Position numbers and translations under genes: made by a program
In this document: piece after piece, positions 35,948 to 47,711 of the stretch
Position numbering within the stretch: the stretch's first letter is position 1
Layout: each line of letters starts with the position of its first letter
The notes under the pieces: model-generated
The model's input: only the letters and a program-made list of their open reading frames with translations
The model's database searches: none
Told to the model about the DNA's origin: nothing
Assembly (NCBI GenBank): GCA_930367205.1
Contig: OV884014.1
Location: forward strand, 73,325,104-73,389,103
Source of the DNA: Acanthosoma haemorrhoidale
Taxonomy: Eukaryota; Arthropoda; Insecta; Hemiptera; Acanthosomatidae
Reading direction: 5' to 3'
Length of the DNA: 64,000 nucleotides

Positions 35948-36778
35948 ATGTCACAACTAGGGCCAGCAACAAAACCATTCGAAATAATGTCAATCGACAC
36001 TATTGGAGGTTTTGGAGGACAACGATCAACAAAAAGATACCTCCACCTGCTTATTGACCACTTCACAAGATATGCATTCATTTCAACATCAAACAATCAG
36101 AGTGCCACTGACTTCATCAAGTTAGTAAATAATGGGCTGGAAACAGACAAAATAGGTATAATACTTACAGATCAATACCCAGGAATCAACTCAAGAGAAT
36201 TCAAAGATTTCCTGAGGGAAAAGGAGGTTCGATTGATATTTACAGCAGTTAATGCACCCTTTTCCAATGGTTTAAATGAGAGACTAAATCAAACTCTAGT
36301 CAATAAAATCAGATGTAAAATGAACGAAAAAGGGAAGAAAAGAGCCTGGACAACAGTTGCTAAAGAATGTGTGGATAAATATAATGAAACAGAACATACA
36401 GTAACTGGTTTTCCACCCAAGTATTTATTGGATGGCACTGATATTAGCATTTTACCTGAAGAATTAAAAAAAAGAAACAATAAAGAAAACTGGATGAATG
36501 ACAGTAAATTAGCCTTAGAAAGAACAAAAAAGTCTCATGAATATAACAAGAAAATATTTGATAAATCAAGAAAACATTGGGAATTTAACACAGGAGATAC
36601 AGTATATATAGAAAATGGCAACAAATTGAACAGGAATAAACTAGATGAATTAAAAATTGGTCCCTTTGAAATAACAGAAAAGATATCAAATTCAATATAT
36701 AAAATAAATACCGGAAGAGGAAAGCAAAAAACTGGATTCTTTCACATAACAAAATTACTTCCGATATTACCAGACTGA
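35948..36778 (+). CDS. Retrotransposon integrase core and C-terminal domain (open)
   Basis: 276 codons without a stop. Catalytic residues are D17 (in MSIDTIG), D75 (in ILTDQYPG) and E111 (in GLNERLNQTL), giving the DD35E spacing of retroviral-type integrases. Residues 200-270 carry the GPF-containing C-terminal domain (GDTVYIENGN, KIGPFEITEK, SIYKIN) found in Ty3/gypsy-like elements. In the intact element this enzyme inserts the cDNA into chromosomes. Here it lacks the zinc finger, reverse transcriptase and gag, so it is a fragment. The final stop (TGA, 36776-36778) lies 36 bases before the LTR. Confidence 0.85.
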   Translation: MSQLGPATKPFEIMSIDTIGGFGGQRSTKRYLHLLIDHFTRYAFISTSNNQSATDFIKLVNNGLETDKIGIILTDQYPGINSREFKDFLREKEVRLIFTAVNAPFSNGLNERLNQTLVNKIRCKMNEKGKKRAWTTVAKECVDKYNETEHTVTGFPPKYLLDGTDISILPEELKKRNNKENWMNDSKLALERTKKSHEYNKKIFDKSRKHWEFNTGDTVYIENGNKLNRNKLDELKIGPFEITEKISNSIYKINTGRGKQKTGFFHITKLLPILPD

Positions 36779-36814
36779 AAATTTTCAAAGAATTTTCACC
36801 TTAGAGAGGGGAGA

Positions 36815-37114
36815 TGTAATGAAAGTGATCTCTCTTTCATTTGAATTTGCCGTGCTGCTTCCACTGGCCCCCACCAGATGGAGCAGCAGTTATCAGATAG
36901 AGAAGGTTATGTGAGATAACAGAACATGTAAATAGTGTAAATAGAGAATTGATAGTTAGAAACTGTAATTGTCGTTTCTTTGTTCACAGGTAAGATTGTG
37001 TAAATCAATATTAATAATTGTTATAATATAATATATAGTGAATAAAATTGCTAACTTTGTTTACAGAGAAACTGATTTCAGTTTATTCACCTCACCTTCA
37101 ATAATTGTCTTACA
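36815..37114 (+). repeat. 3' LTR (300 bp)
   Basis: Delimited by the purine tract on the left and the TTACA end on the right. It carries AATAAA within GTGAATAAAATTGC at about 37038-37050, a likely poly(A) signal for the element. The first 32 bases repeat at 35503-35534. Confidence 0.85.
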
Positions 37115-37689
37115 TATATATACATTAAATATAATAATTTGTATAGTTAATCATGTTATCGTCAATCTATTGTAAATGTGTATGGTTAATTGTACTGCAA
37201 CACCTTGGCACGATGAAAGCCTATGTATAGAGGGATTCCATATAAATAAGTTTGAGGAGTTAAGAACAGGGGGGGGGGCAGAAGGATCGTCTGGATGGTT
37301 CATTAAATGGTGGTACTATTTATTACATACTAATAACTTTTAAAAAATCCATGCTACAACACCTCACAAAGAAGTAAGGCTGACCAAGATTGTCGCGGTA
37401 GGCAGCGCTGAGAAGCTAGTGCTTGGAACTAGGTTGTTACCTCTCAACCTCGAAATCATTCCTAAATCAGATTTATCCTCACGGGACTGAGTAAACCCCG
37501 AGCAGAGCCACCCCAGAAATTAAAACTCTTTATAACGTGATATGGAAGTTGGAAGGAAGCATTCTTAAAAAAGCTCTGTGATATGATATAAGATTTTTCA
37601 TCTTTACGAAAAAAAATTTTTTCAAAACTATAAGCCCTTTATTTTTCACACCTGTATCTGTTTTTTAATAGTTATACTATAATAATAAT

Positions 37690-38222
37690 ATATATAATTA
37701 TAGATCCTCAGGTGAATCTATTTACAAATTATTTTTGTATTTTCTGTAGCGTCGCTACATTGTATACAGGTTTTGTTATTTTATGAAAATTATATAATGA
37801 CTAAATAATTATCATGATACACATTATACGTGACTAAACTGACTAATAAAGGTGACGGGGCTCACCTTATTTATCAAACTTATATACTAATTCTTAACCT
37901 AATTTTCCCCGGACAGTCGCCATTAATGCGGGAGGGGTGGTGGGGTCATAGTGTTAAACACTAGGTTTGTCAGGTGCTGCAACGAGTCAAAAAACTTGAT
38001 GTGTCTCCGGCGGATGAACTCGCCCACCGACGGCACACCAAGCAACGGGTCCAGGTCAGCGTTCTTTAACCTCTCGAGAGAGGTATGTCGGACCACTTTT
38101 CGCATGATCTTATTCTGGAAATGTTGAAGACATTTGGCTGTATTGTCAGTCAAGTGGGTAAATAGCGGGGCAAAGTACAGTATCTGTTTTTTTTTTTTTT
38201 GTTTTTTTTCTTCTTTCATAGC
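37690..38222 (-). mobile_element. LINE family C: ORF2 C-terminus and 3'UTR
   Basis: On the minus strand 38219-37923 is open for 98 codons: LTDNTAKCLQHFQNKIMRKV, then VRHTSLERLKNADLD, then VGEFIRRRHIKFFDSLQHL and a closing TMTPPPLPH. It matches the C-terminus and layout of LINE family B at 30.1 kb. Its 3'UTR lies at 37690-37922. It is the best copy of the family in this window, but 5'-truncated, ending at a T-rich tract (on the + strand) at 38188-38215. Confidence 0.75.
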
Positions 38223-38239
38223 CCCTTTAAATTTACAAA

Positions 38240-38428
38240 TAATTATATATAATTATAGATCCTCAGGTGAATCTATTTACAAATTATTTTTTTATTTCCT
38301 GTAGCATCGCTACGTTATATACAGGTTTTGTTATAAAAATTATATAATGAATAAACAAGTATAATTATACATTATACGTGACTGGACTAAACTGACTAAT
38401 AAAGGTGATGGGGCTCACCTTTTTGATT
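38240..38428 (-). mobile_element. LINE family C: second 3'UTR copy in tandem
   Basis: Repeats the 3'UTR of the neighbouring element: TAGATCCTCAGGTGAATCTA, GCATCGCTACGTTATATACA, GGTGATGGGGCTCACCTT, in the same order and orientation as 37.70-37.87 kb, with a few substitutions. No ORF part is present. It is a truncated second copy placed head-to-tail with the first. Confidence 0.75.
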
Positions 38429-38689
38429 GTTTAGATGAGAGACATGCCATTTATAGATGTCCCATTTTGGGACTAAGGGAAAGTGCTGATATTGTTATTA
38501 ATCATGAAAAAGTGTCATTAATTAATTACTTTGTTAAAAGTAACGACTCTTATGTATTCACATGATTCGTTTACATTGGCAAAAAGCACTCGTAATCTAG
38601 TTAGATGTCGTAATGTGTGGATGGTGTCAGCCTTTGTTACAATTATTGCGGCACCTTTGGTATAAAAATATTGGGAAGATCGTCCATTC

Positions 38690-38760
38690 GTGCAGGCTCT
38701 CAGTCGGTTGTTGTCCAACTAGAAGAGGTATCGGGTTTGATTCCAGATTCTGTCAGTATA
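38690..38760 (+). repeat. tRNA-like SINE head
   Basis: GGCTCTCAGTCGG resembles box A and GGGTTTGATTCC resembles box B at near-normal tRNA spacing. There is no paired acceptor stem. The sequence up to about 38880 may be the SINE body. Confidence 0.45.
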
Positions 38761-41700
38761 TTTTTGTTTGGCAAGTAATTATTGTAAGTTGGTATTGTAA
38801 GTAAGTTGGCTTCCTTGCTATAGGAGAAACCTATCTACAAACCGTCAGACAATTAATCTAACCAATCCCTGAAAAGAGTGGTTTCTAGGACCAGTGACCT
38901 AGATTTCTTATCATACTGGGCCTCCTGCTCTTCTTAGATGAGCTTTTGGCGTCGTTTTTGGCTTTCCCCATTAAAAGGAGAAAGCATTGTCCGGGGAAAA
39001 GGGAAAAAAGGACCACAATTTCTTTCACAGGAAGTAACGTCTATTGAAACCACCAAAACCAAACAACGGAACCATAACATTTACCATCAGCCAGAATGAG
39101 AATTTACGGAGTTGCGACGTCGCACATAGAAGTGATGAATCACCTTTTGGTCGGAGTTTACGCAAAGTAAACCTTTATAACAAACTTATAACGTTATTAA
39201 CGAAAAGGATTTTATTTTTGAGTGCCCTGTCCACCTCGGTCGGGAGTTGACTCAGTATTGGAGTACCTCCTGGAACAGCCCATATAAATCCAACCATAAG
39301 CACTATTCACATTTAATTCGTTGATTGGTTAATTAAATAATTTGATTAATTAATTTGTAGAGGGATGGGGGGATTCGTCCATTGGGTGTAAAGTCTCCAA
39401 TTTCAGTTTAATCTTAAATCTGGACCTCCATGGATGGGAGTTATACCACGATAGATGAAGTTATTGTAATAAGAACAGGTTCATTTTTCATAATATTTTA
39501 TTTTGTTAATAAATTATTATTTTTTTCGAGTTTCCGAAAATGAAGTAGGCCAATCATGCTTTGTAAATTACTTTATTCATTAGTATTTAACTCAATACAA
39601 TCACTATCACCTCTATAACTTATTCTACCCTCTTAACAAAAAACTTAAATTAAGGTTGTTTAATGAAATGAAATATTTCTATAAACTAATAGATAGGTTC
39701 AGAGCCTCAGCCTAATTCGTTGATAAATATATTAAAAAAATACTTGCTATGTATTTATGAATTTCCAATATATTAATGTATCAAACCACAGCTTCTGTAA
39801 TGTAAGAACTCAAAAAATGCATTACTCGCGCCATCGCCATAAAGTTGTTCACAGACAACTAGCAGCTTGTACCTTCAAGTCACCAATGATTGACCTGCGA
39901 TAAAATCTGTACTTTTGCAAAATAATAGCTTATTTTGATTTCATATCTTTGAAATTCCAGATCATTTTTACGACCCCATCGTAGAACATAAAAATATACC
40001 AGTAACGTAGAGAAGACTTTACCTAGATCTCCTTTAACTTTAATCTCCTGCTATTCAAAACGAGTATACCAAAAGAATTTCTATGTCTAACTTATCCAGA
40101 AAAGTACCGAGACTAATATACGCTGTAATAATGAGTACTCAAACGTATCTTGACAAGATTGGACCAGAATCCATTACTCCAAACTTGTAGACGTAAGTAG
40201 GATGATGAAATTACTTTGTTAAAAGTGTAAAACATGAAAGATAGAACGTTTTTGATACTAATAATATTATTTTATCTGTTCGCATTAACTGCTACTAAGT
40301 AGAACAAAAAAATATATGCATCTATCAATGCATAAATCATATAATGAAAAAATCTTTGTAGCCAGTGTAAAAAATGGGAGGAGCTGTGATGTGATGACAC
40401 CACCGAATGCTCTTTCAATCGCCAACGACATTACCGGCTGTCAAAAGAATATTGCTTTCAGGCGAAGATCATCAGTTGCTGCGAGTTTGTATCGACCTAC
40501 GTTTTATAGAAGGGAGCCCCATATCTTGTCAGCTAAATTTTTATAGCTCACATAAAAAAATTGACAACGTTTCGATTATCAAGCCCAGAATATTTTTAAA
40601 TAATTCAGTCATACTAGAATAATCTTGAAGTCTGTGCGTTTTAGAACTAATAATTTAAATTTAATAATTATAATAACCCATACGTGTAAATGGTTTTCTA
40701 AGTTTGTATGCCTCTTTGTATTAAAAAATGGCAAATATCAGCTCGGCTCAAAACCTATATATTAAGACTTTTCATACTAAATAATAAGAATTTTGATTGA
40801 AACTTGACCGTGAATCCCATTCAATGCTTGGGTCATAATAGTGACCCTATTTTTTAGCGATTATATGTTTTCAAAAAGTCACTTATTACACATAGACTAG
40901 CGACAACCTGCTTTTTTTTGTTTTAAAATTACGCAGGATTGCCTTTTTTCTCTTCTTTAATTTAAAAAAAAACGTGTTTTTCAACTCTGATCTCTAAGGT
41001 AATATGTACTAAATGATGGATCAAAACAATGTGTCAAGCTCCAATTATAAGAAATTTTGAAGGAAAGCACAACATTTGTACACAACTGTTTGTCCGAATC
41101 ACCTGACCTCTTATTCTACGTAACTTTATATCTGGTTCTACAATAAAGGTGCTCTCTGGCTTAGAACAAATACTCACTTTTTGAGTACTGTAGCATTCCG
41201 ATACATCTAATCCGTAAACAGTGAAAGTTGACTCGTACCATTAAGTGGAGCGAACATACTAGGTGGGACTGTTTGTGCCGTTATTTGGGCTGTGACGTTC
41301 TAGCTCGCAGTACGAGGTCTCATCGCTTGCCTTTCTCACGGACTATCTAATGGCTAATAAGTACACGTAATCGATACAATGTATTGGACCATGTTAGCGG
41401 TGCATAATGTACATACATGAATGTATTACTAAGTACATAAATGTGCAACAGTAATAACTGTCAACTAAGAATACGTCACAAAAGGTTGACACGTACAAAC
41501 TTATTTCAGCTTGCGTATTATTTAGAGATTCAAAAATCAGTTAAATCTATACTTAATTTGGTTAATAAATATTTAATATGATTTTTGTGCAACATATAAA
41601 ATAAAAAAAAAAAAATTTTCCAGAAGCATGATATTTTCTATGGCAGTTACTTTTCATGCTCCATGATGTTAAAAATAAAACTAGCTTCATGGAAATTAAT

Positions 41701-42429
41701 GAAAGTCATCAATAAATTATAAAAAAACTTTTTTACTATATTAAGTAGAGCATAGAATTTAAAATCCCAACGCCCTTATTAATAATATATGAAATGAGTT
41801 GTAATCACGAAACATCAATAAAATTATTTCCGCACCTGTAATAAAACCTTAAATTGGGTGATTCAGGCCAGGAATTTTCAACATTTCAGTTCAATGGGTG
41901 TAACAGGAGACTTCATTTAAAAAGGAAACTTTTCATCGATACTGGCACACTAACGAATAACGTAATCCAGATTCAATGTGACCAGAAAAGTGTTTTCCAG
42001 CTTTTGGGCAGCTATGGTCCAGTTTATGATTAAAATAATTATTTTATGAAATTAGATAAGTATCATAAGTGTAGTTGCTTTTTAAGTAGTCCGAATTCAA
42101 TCCGGAAATATTTAACCAAATTAAAAAAAAAATACTTGAAAAGAGAAAAAATTATAAAAGAAAAAATAATGCTTTAAACAATTAAGCGACTTCCACTATC
42201 TCGCACAGACTTATACACTGCATTACAGATTCTCTGCAACGATTCATAACGATACGTTGGCATGCCTTTCCTGTCATCGGGTCCGCATACATTTATCTAT
42301 GCTAGTTGCACGATCTAGATTGTTCTGTTTTCTGTTATCTGCACGATATCTTGAAAAATGTATTAGCTCATGAATAAGTTGGTAATTATTTGGATCGACG
42401 CGAGAATAAGTCTTGTAATTACAGTTACT

Positions 42430-42545
42430 AACTTAGATAATATGGGGGAGTAATGACTGGATATCCTCTGCTATGCTAATTTGTCATATTTACCTGGCCA
42501 TGACGCTACTTACAGTTGTGAATCAACAAATAAAGTTAAAAAAAG
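42430..42545 (+). repeat. Shared ~100-bp tail, copy 1
   Basis: Aligns with 63240-63335: GGGGAG/GGGGTGA, CTGGATATCCTCTGC vs CTGGATGTCCTCTGC, TACAG.TGTGAATCAA vs TACAGGTCGTGAATCAA, and both end in AATAAA plus A-rich sequence. It looks like the 3' end of an unidentified retroelement. Confidence 0.55.
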
Positions 42546-45500
42546 CAAACCTTAGATAAAGATTGCCAAGTTAGATTATAAAACTTTTTAAATAATGCGC
42601 GACCTAAAAATGTATTCCTGATAAGTAGGACTGGGATTTATGTGTACTTAAATATTTTTCCGAGAGCAAAATATTTGCTGCACTATCAATTAAAATACTT
42701 TTTAAGATGGTTTAAATAAATTTTCTTTTACATATACATACTAAATGTTTCTGTGAAATTACATATTTTTAAATATTCCTTCCATATTTCTTGGGAAGTA
42801 ATACATACTTTATTAAAGTTAAAATTAGTTCAGCGCATTGAATTGAAAGGTAAGAATTTTTGAAAAATGATAATCTGGGCGTTGATTTCTTGGATCATGT
42901 TGCCTTATTTATTTGGACTGTTGGTTGATTAGACTGATAATTGTGTGCGTTGAAGATGCAGTTATGGTGAAATGATGAATGGTTTTCTTGGATAACGAGA
43001 CTAAGGGTTGTGTAATTTTCTAAATTTATGGAATCCCTTATCGCAATTTTTATCGGTCTATCTCTTCAATCCAAGCGGTGATTTCATACCACAAACGTGA
43101 AAAAGTGGTTGGAGATCAATGCCAAAACTGCCGGCGAAAACAAGATACCTAGTCGCTAAGTACTTTTATGCATTTCCTGAAAAAACATTTAATAGTGATG
43201 CGGGAATGCAGTTTTGACTGTCTTTAAATAAAATGTTAAAGAAGCCATTATCAACCATGTGCTTATTAGTGTCTGCAGTACAACTGGTTATGAAAATGTA
43301 AAATATTTTAGAAATTACGAATGGTTTTTATATTTATGTGTTATGATTATTAGAATAAATATATATGGAAGCCTATACGCATATATAAGCCAAATAGTTT
43401 TCAATCGGTAACATGCTAATTAACAAAACATCAACATTTTAATAATTCAAATTCACTTACCTTTCGTTGGTTTTAGTGAACAGACTTCTTTCCGTTTCGA
43501 AGTGAGCAGCCCGATAAACGACCGTGATTCCAAGTTAATTGTGTAAAGCACATTGTTATAACTATGATTTAATAACACGTTATTAAATATCAGCACAGAA
43601 TTTAATTTATTTCACTAAGAAAAGTACATAACACTAATAACATCCATCTCGTACGAAGAATTTGGAACTAGTGAGTACCTTTGCCGGGGGTACAAAGTAC
43701 AAATCCACGAACATGTACGCACGTGCAGCTCAGCTGTTTCCGATACCACGCAATACGTCTGAAATTGTTTAAACGTTACCAGTGATATTATAATTATAAA
43801 GTGATCCATTAAAAAACTGGAAGAGTAGCCGGGAGAATTTTTAGTTAAATTGAAGATAAAATTAAAAGGTGTGTTTGTTTGGTAAAAAGCTAGGCTAGAA
43901 AAACATAATGCTAATTTCAGAAGCGCACTGTAGACTGGACGTCGCAAATAATCTGGAAGTCAAATCGTCTTCAATGGAAATCCTTGTTTTTAAACGTTTT
44001 CAAAAAAACTTCGGTGGATGTGGAGTGACTGTTTAGCCGTTTAATAAATTAATTAATAGTAAATTTAAATTATGGCCTGATCAGCGCAGATTTTAATTCA
44101 AAAAGTTGAAAATGCATGTAGTACAGATTTTTTTTCTGTTATCTGATCTTAAGATTTGAAAATATTTCTTCTGTAAAAAAACCACTGGACTTACAATAAT
44201 TGAATTTACGTTTTTACATATTCCTTACTTCTAGTTACATATTTTTGTGAAATAACGTATAAATGTACACATATAACATATTAATTCCACCCCTACTAAT
44301 AAGGCAAAAGATGATAAGATTACAAAATATTTCTGTTGTGTGTAGAAGAAAATTGACAGTTTAATGTCGACCGAAAGTAACAAATGTAACATTAATACTA
44401 CCTAAAAACTATTAATGTTTAAAACACATAACTCGATCTTGTGACTCAATAGGGTTTCCTTGCCACCCTATGCCCCACGATCGAGGTAAGCCTTAGGCCA
44501 TAATATTTTCTCTGGTGACAGGGAGAGGTAAGGACCGTGATGAAATGTTATTACAAATTTACTAAAGGTATATGTATTAAAAATAACAAAAATGAGTTTA
44601 TTTGAAAAACAAATAAATCACACAATTTTCTTTCCCGAGATTATATAAATAAAGTTCAAAAAAATATCTTACGCTCTCAGTTCCTCTTTAAACCGTTAGG
44701 CCCATCGGTGTTAAGTTCAACCAGGGCCCCAAGTTCTCCTTGAAGACTACTTGTCTCTTGGTTTTGGCTTAAAGATCTATCTACATGTGCCAAGTGTGTT
44801 TAACAGAGGCTACACAAACATTTACATCAATTAAAATTATGTAACAAGATTTTTATTGATTTCCTTAGAATATTTTTATTAAATTGTAACAACTTTTTTC
44901 TAAATAATAAAGCAACAATGACTACTGTGAAATTTAATTTTTACATAAATAAGAAATGATTGATCAGAGCATTGATACTCTAGAGTCTGGCAATAAATGA
45001 CATTTTTAGCAATAAAAATATCAATATTAAGAGTGATAGTTTTGATCGTTTCTTCAGGAGGCATGCTCAATTTCCCCACCTTTTAAATTATTTTTATTTT
45101 AGCCAGCGCCAAAAGTTTTCGTGTTATGTGGATATGGATTGTTGTGTATTAGCGATTTTGTCTAGTTTGCAGTGTATATACGAGTATAATGGTGCACATT
45201 TTCTACAAATTTTAAGCATATCACATTTCCTGACAAATAATTTTATTAATTGATGTAAATATCTTTCATTAACAGTTTTACTAATGAGTAATATTAGTTA
45301 ATAAATTGATATTTTAATTGTTTAACGCACTGCATAGTCATGCATTTTTCATATGCGTTTGTTATTAAGAGTAGATGCTAGTTGCTAATGGTTTTTTTAT
45401 TGTACGATCTCCAAGCTTGTAGATGACAGAAATTGGTTTTTGAAAGCGTTAACTCTAAATAAACAACATAGAAGAAGCTTAGTAAATTCCAAACCTTAAG

Positions 45501-45778
45501 TTTTTAATTGTTTTTTCTGATACCTTGATAAAAACTAAGTTCACCATAACATCCCCAAATGGTGCATAATTCATTTTCCCTAGCTTTAGGATCAATTTTA
45601 GGCGCATTATCTTCCTCCATGTAATTAGAGAAGTACTTCGTATTTTTCGTACTTGGGCCTCACGACGATTTTTGAAGTCCACTTTGAAGGACACTCCATT
45701 TTACCAAGCTGTATTATATTTAGTTATTAAAAGTGTGAAAATCCATGCTCATTGCTCTTATCAACTATCCCTTTGCAG

Positions 45779-46017
45779 GTCGTGGCCACAAGGACAACAT
45801 GCTGATGCCCCTGCTGCTCGGAATGAAGGCAGGCGGGGCACTCATGAGTGCCGTGACCGCACTCAAGATCCTAGTCCTCAAGACGCTTGTCATCTCTAAG
45901 CTGGCGCTGCTGGCGTCGATAGCGCTCACGGTCAAATATCTGTACGACAAAATGCAGATGCCGATGCACGACATGACGCCTTACCACCAACAAATCGCTG
46001 CTGTACCAGCTGTGGAG
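45779..46017 (+). CDS. Osiris-like protein, exon 2 (hydrophobic DUF1676-like core)
   Basis: The acceptor is CCCTTTGCAG and the donor GAG|GTAAGC. The exon enters in phase 1 and leaves in phase 0. It encodes GRGHKDNMLMPLLLGMKAG, followed by a long Leu/Ala/Val segment with spaced lysines (VLKTLVISKLALLASIALTV) and then KYLYDKMQMPM. A basic GRG-K lead, a long hydrophobic run and the 'KALIISKIALL'-type motif are hallmarks of Osiris proteins, insect secretory or membrane proteins expressed in cuticle-forming epidermis and linked to cuticle structure. Codons are GC-rich. A high GC third position and perfect phase matching support a working exon. Other single-helix insect proteins are the alternative. 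Confidence 0.75.
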
Positions 46018-46855
46018 GTAAGCCTTATTTCCAAAATTACACAATACTCTCATGGAATGATGTCGGTCAATCGTGGAAAAAGGTATTCATGTTGAGGCTA
46101 GAACCACAACCTTTAGGGAAAACAATGGCCATTTTTGGTTATTGGAATACTTTTAGCAGAAAGTTGTTATTGTTATGTAGTACGTATTCGCGATACACAA
46201 TAAAAGAGAAAATCTCGGTCATTTAGCTATAATTAAGTATTGTATCATCAATGTGTGTTTAAATGTTACTAATTCAATTTTTGTTCTTTTGACTACTTTG
46301 CACAATGTTACTTACTTACTTCGTCTGCACGGATTTTTAAGTCCAATAATACGACCAGGATCGTTCAGGACCCAAGCATGCCTTCAGTGTATCCCTAGAT
46401 ATAATTAGAAACCCTTAGGTTTTCACCTGAGTGTCTGTCTACCTGTCGGTCTGTACTAGTCTTGGTGTGCTCCTGTTCACGCTAGAGTTATGAAATTTTA
46501 CAATTGTGATCCAATTCGATGTTGGGAAGATATGAAGAAAAAAAAATAGCAATCTTTATGAAACTTTAGAAGTGTCAGTAATTAATTAGTTAGTGTTTAA
46601 AAACAAATCCTAAAAGTTAGCGTAAGGTATTAAATTAAAGAAAACAATTGAATTTTAAAAAAGTTGTTACAACTGCCATTACTACAGTGATATTTTTCAT
46701 TGTTTCCGATTCATGATCTGATTGTGCTAATAATAAAAGTACAGGACGCCGCTTTATCAATCGCTGTCATGATTACTATCCGAAGTTGATGATACTCTTA
46801 ACGTGTTTTTAGTAAGTTTTATTAGTAAACGTAAATGTTTTAGTGAGTTAATTAG

Positions 46856-47062
46856 ACCTCAAGGAAAGCTTTAAGGATATTCTTTTTAATCTACTTTCCC
46901 TGGTATGTATCAGTCAAATTAATCCACACATCCCTTGCTGTTCTACTGATTCCAGAACGTAGAAGAGAATAATCGTATTTCCACAGTCAACCTTTATTGT
47001 CTCAATTTCTATGCATACTTACTAGTAGTTCTAGAACTGCATACTTTACTAGGAATCAACAT
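46856..47062 (+). repeat. Unassigned ~0.2-kb direct repeat, copy 1
   Basis: Aligns with 51080-51288: TTTCC.TGGT, then TGCTGTTCTACTGATTC, GTATTTCCA.AGTC, TTGT...TGCCTCAA-like, AGTTCTAG.ACT and ACT.CACTA/GA. No coding potential. The family is unknown. Confidence 0.6.
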
Positions 47063-47487
47063 TTGTCAGAGATGTTTTTAGTAGGTTTCAACAATAATAC
47101 ACAGACCAGATCTTTGGGCAGGTAACAGAGGCAGGCGATGGGAGCGATAAAACCAGGAGTCCCTTGAGGGCGGTATCTCATCCTTAATCGGAGCCATTGC
47201 AATGTGTATGAGGTACGAAGGATTCCGATTCGGGACAGGGAAGGGAAAACAGTCTTGAAGGCATGTAAGGAATACCTAATAGCTGGTCTTTTATTCAATA
47301 ACGCAGGTCTGCCTTTTATAAATTTATACTGTTTCGTTTGATGTTATTCGGGTTGTCTAAAGTCAAATAATTTATTAACTTTCTTTTATTCTAATATGAG
47401 GTGGGGGATATTTAGCACGCTTACTGATCCCTAAGGGAAAGGAATTTCATTATAAAAACAGTCCGGTTTCAATCAATTTTCTTAAGA
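47063..47487. other. Intronic spacer with one unassigned frame
   Basis: The minus-strand frame 47298-47056 is GC-richer (RIGILRTSYTLQWLRLRMRY). It has no domain I know and no start context, so I leave it unassigned. Confidence 0.45.
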
Positions 47488-47711
47488 TAAAATTACAATC
47501 TGCCTTTTATTAGGCAATGAGTAATTGAGATAAATGTTATCATTCATACCATATTTACAATTCATCATTCACTCACTCATTCATACAATATTTACAAACA
47601 GCCCAGAGGCCCCCCAAGTCCACAAGGTTGTCACCTCCCTCGCATGCGAAGGAGGAAGCGGAGTCTTGGGGAGTCCCCCACGCTCCTACGTCAGCCGCGT
47701 CACTGGATAAG
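47488..47711 (-). mobile_element. LINE family A 3' end, inverted
   Basis: Complement of the family-A tail: TTACAATCTGCCTTTTATTA at the end, then CATACCATATTTACAATTCA, CACCTCCCTCGCATGCGA and GTCAGCCGCGTCACTGGATA. It is truncated right after that point, so only the 3'UTR remains. Confidence 0.75.

Larger units (their letters stand above)
35503..37114 (+). mobile_element. Internally deleted Ty3/gypsy-like LTR retrotransposon
   Basis: The 3' LTR (36815-37114, 300 bp) starts TGTAATGAAAGTG and ends AATTGTCTTACA, so TGTAA/TTACA form short inverted ends. It is preceded by a purine tract, AGAGAGGGGAGA. The first 32 bases of the LTR are found again, identical, at 35503-35534, directly joined to the end of pol. 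The rest of the 5' LTR, primer site, gag, protease and reverse transcriptase are missing. The flanks TATGTA and TATATA may be a slightly decayed target duplication. It lies in sense inside intron 1 of the Osiris-like gene. Confidence 0.85.
33443..45778 (+). other. Intron 1 of the Osiris-like gene model (12.3 kb)
   Basis: Bounded by GTAGGA and CCCTTTGCAG. It hosts an RTE-like relic (34.2-34.7 kb), the LTR element (35.5-37.1 kb), LINE family C relics on the minus strand (37.7-38.4 kb), a SINE head (38.7 kb) and a shared repeat at 42.4 kb. The stretches 38.8-42.4 kb and 42.6-45.7 kb are AT-rich and I see no further exon in them. The minus frame at 43615-43947 and the plus frames near 39.0 and 40.4 kb have no domain. 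Confidence 0.5.

Noticed and set aside
43615..43947. 110-codon minus-strand frame
   Set aside because: It is AT-rich and of mixed composition with no domain, and lies in intron 1. A chance frame is the simplest explanation.
45672..46095. Other frames over exon 2, and the read-through beyond 46017
   Set aside because: The 45745 frame is right only between the acceptor and the GTAAGC donor. Residues outside those borders are intronic read-through.
47056..47298. 80-codon minus-strand frame in intron 2
   Set aside because: It is GC-richer than its surroundings, but has no recognisable domain, no splice signals and no second copy to support it.
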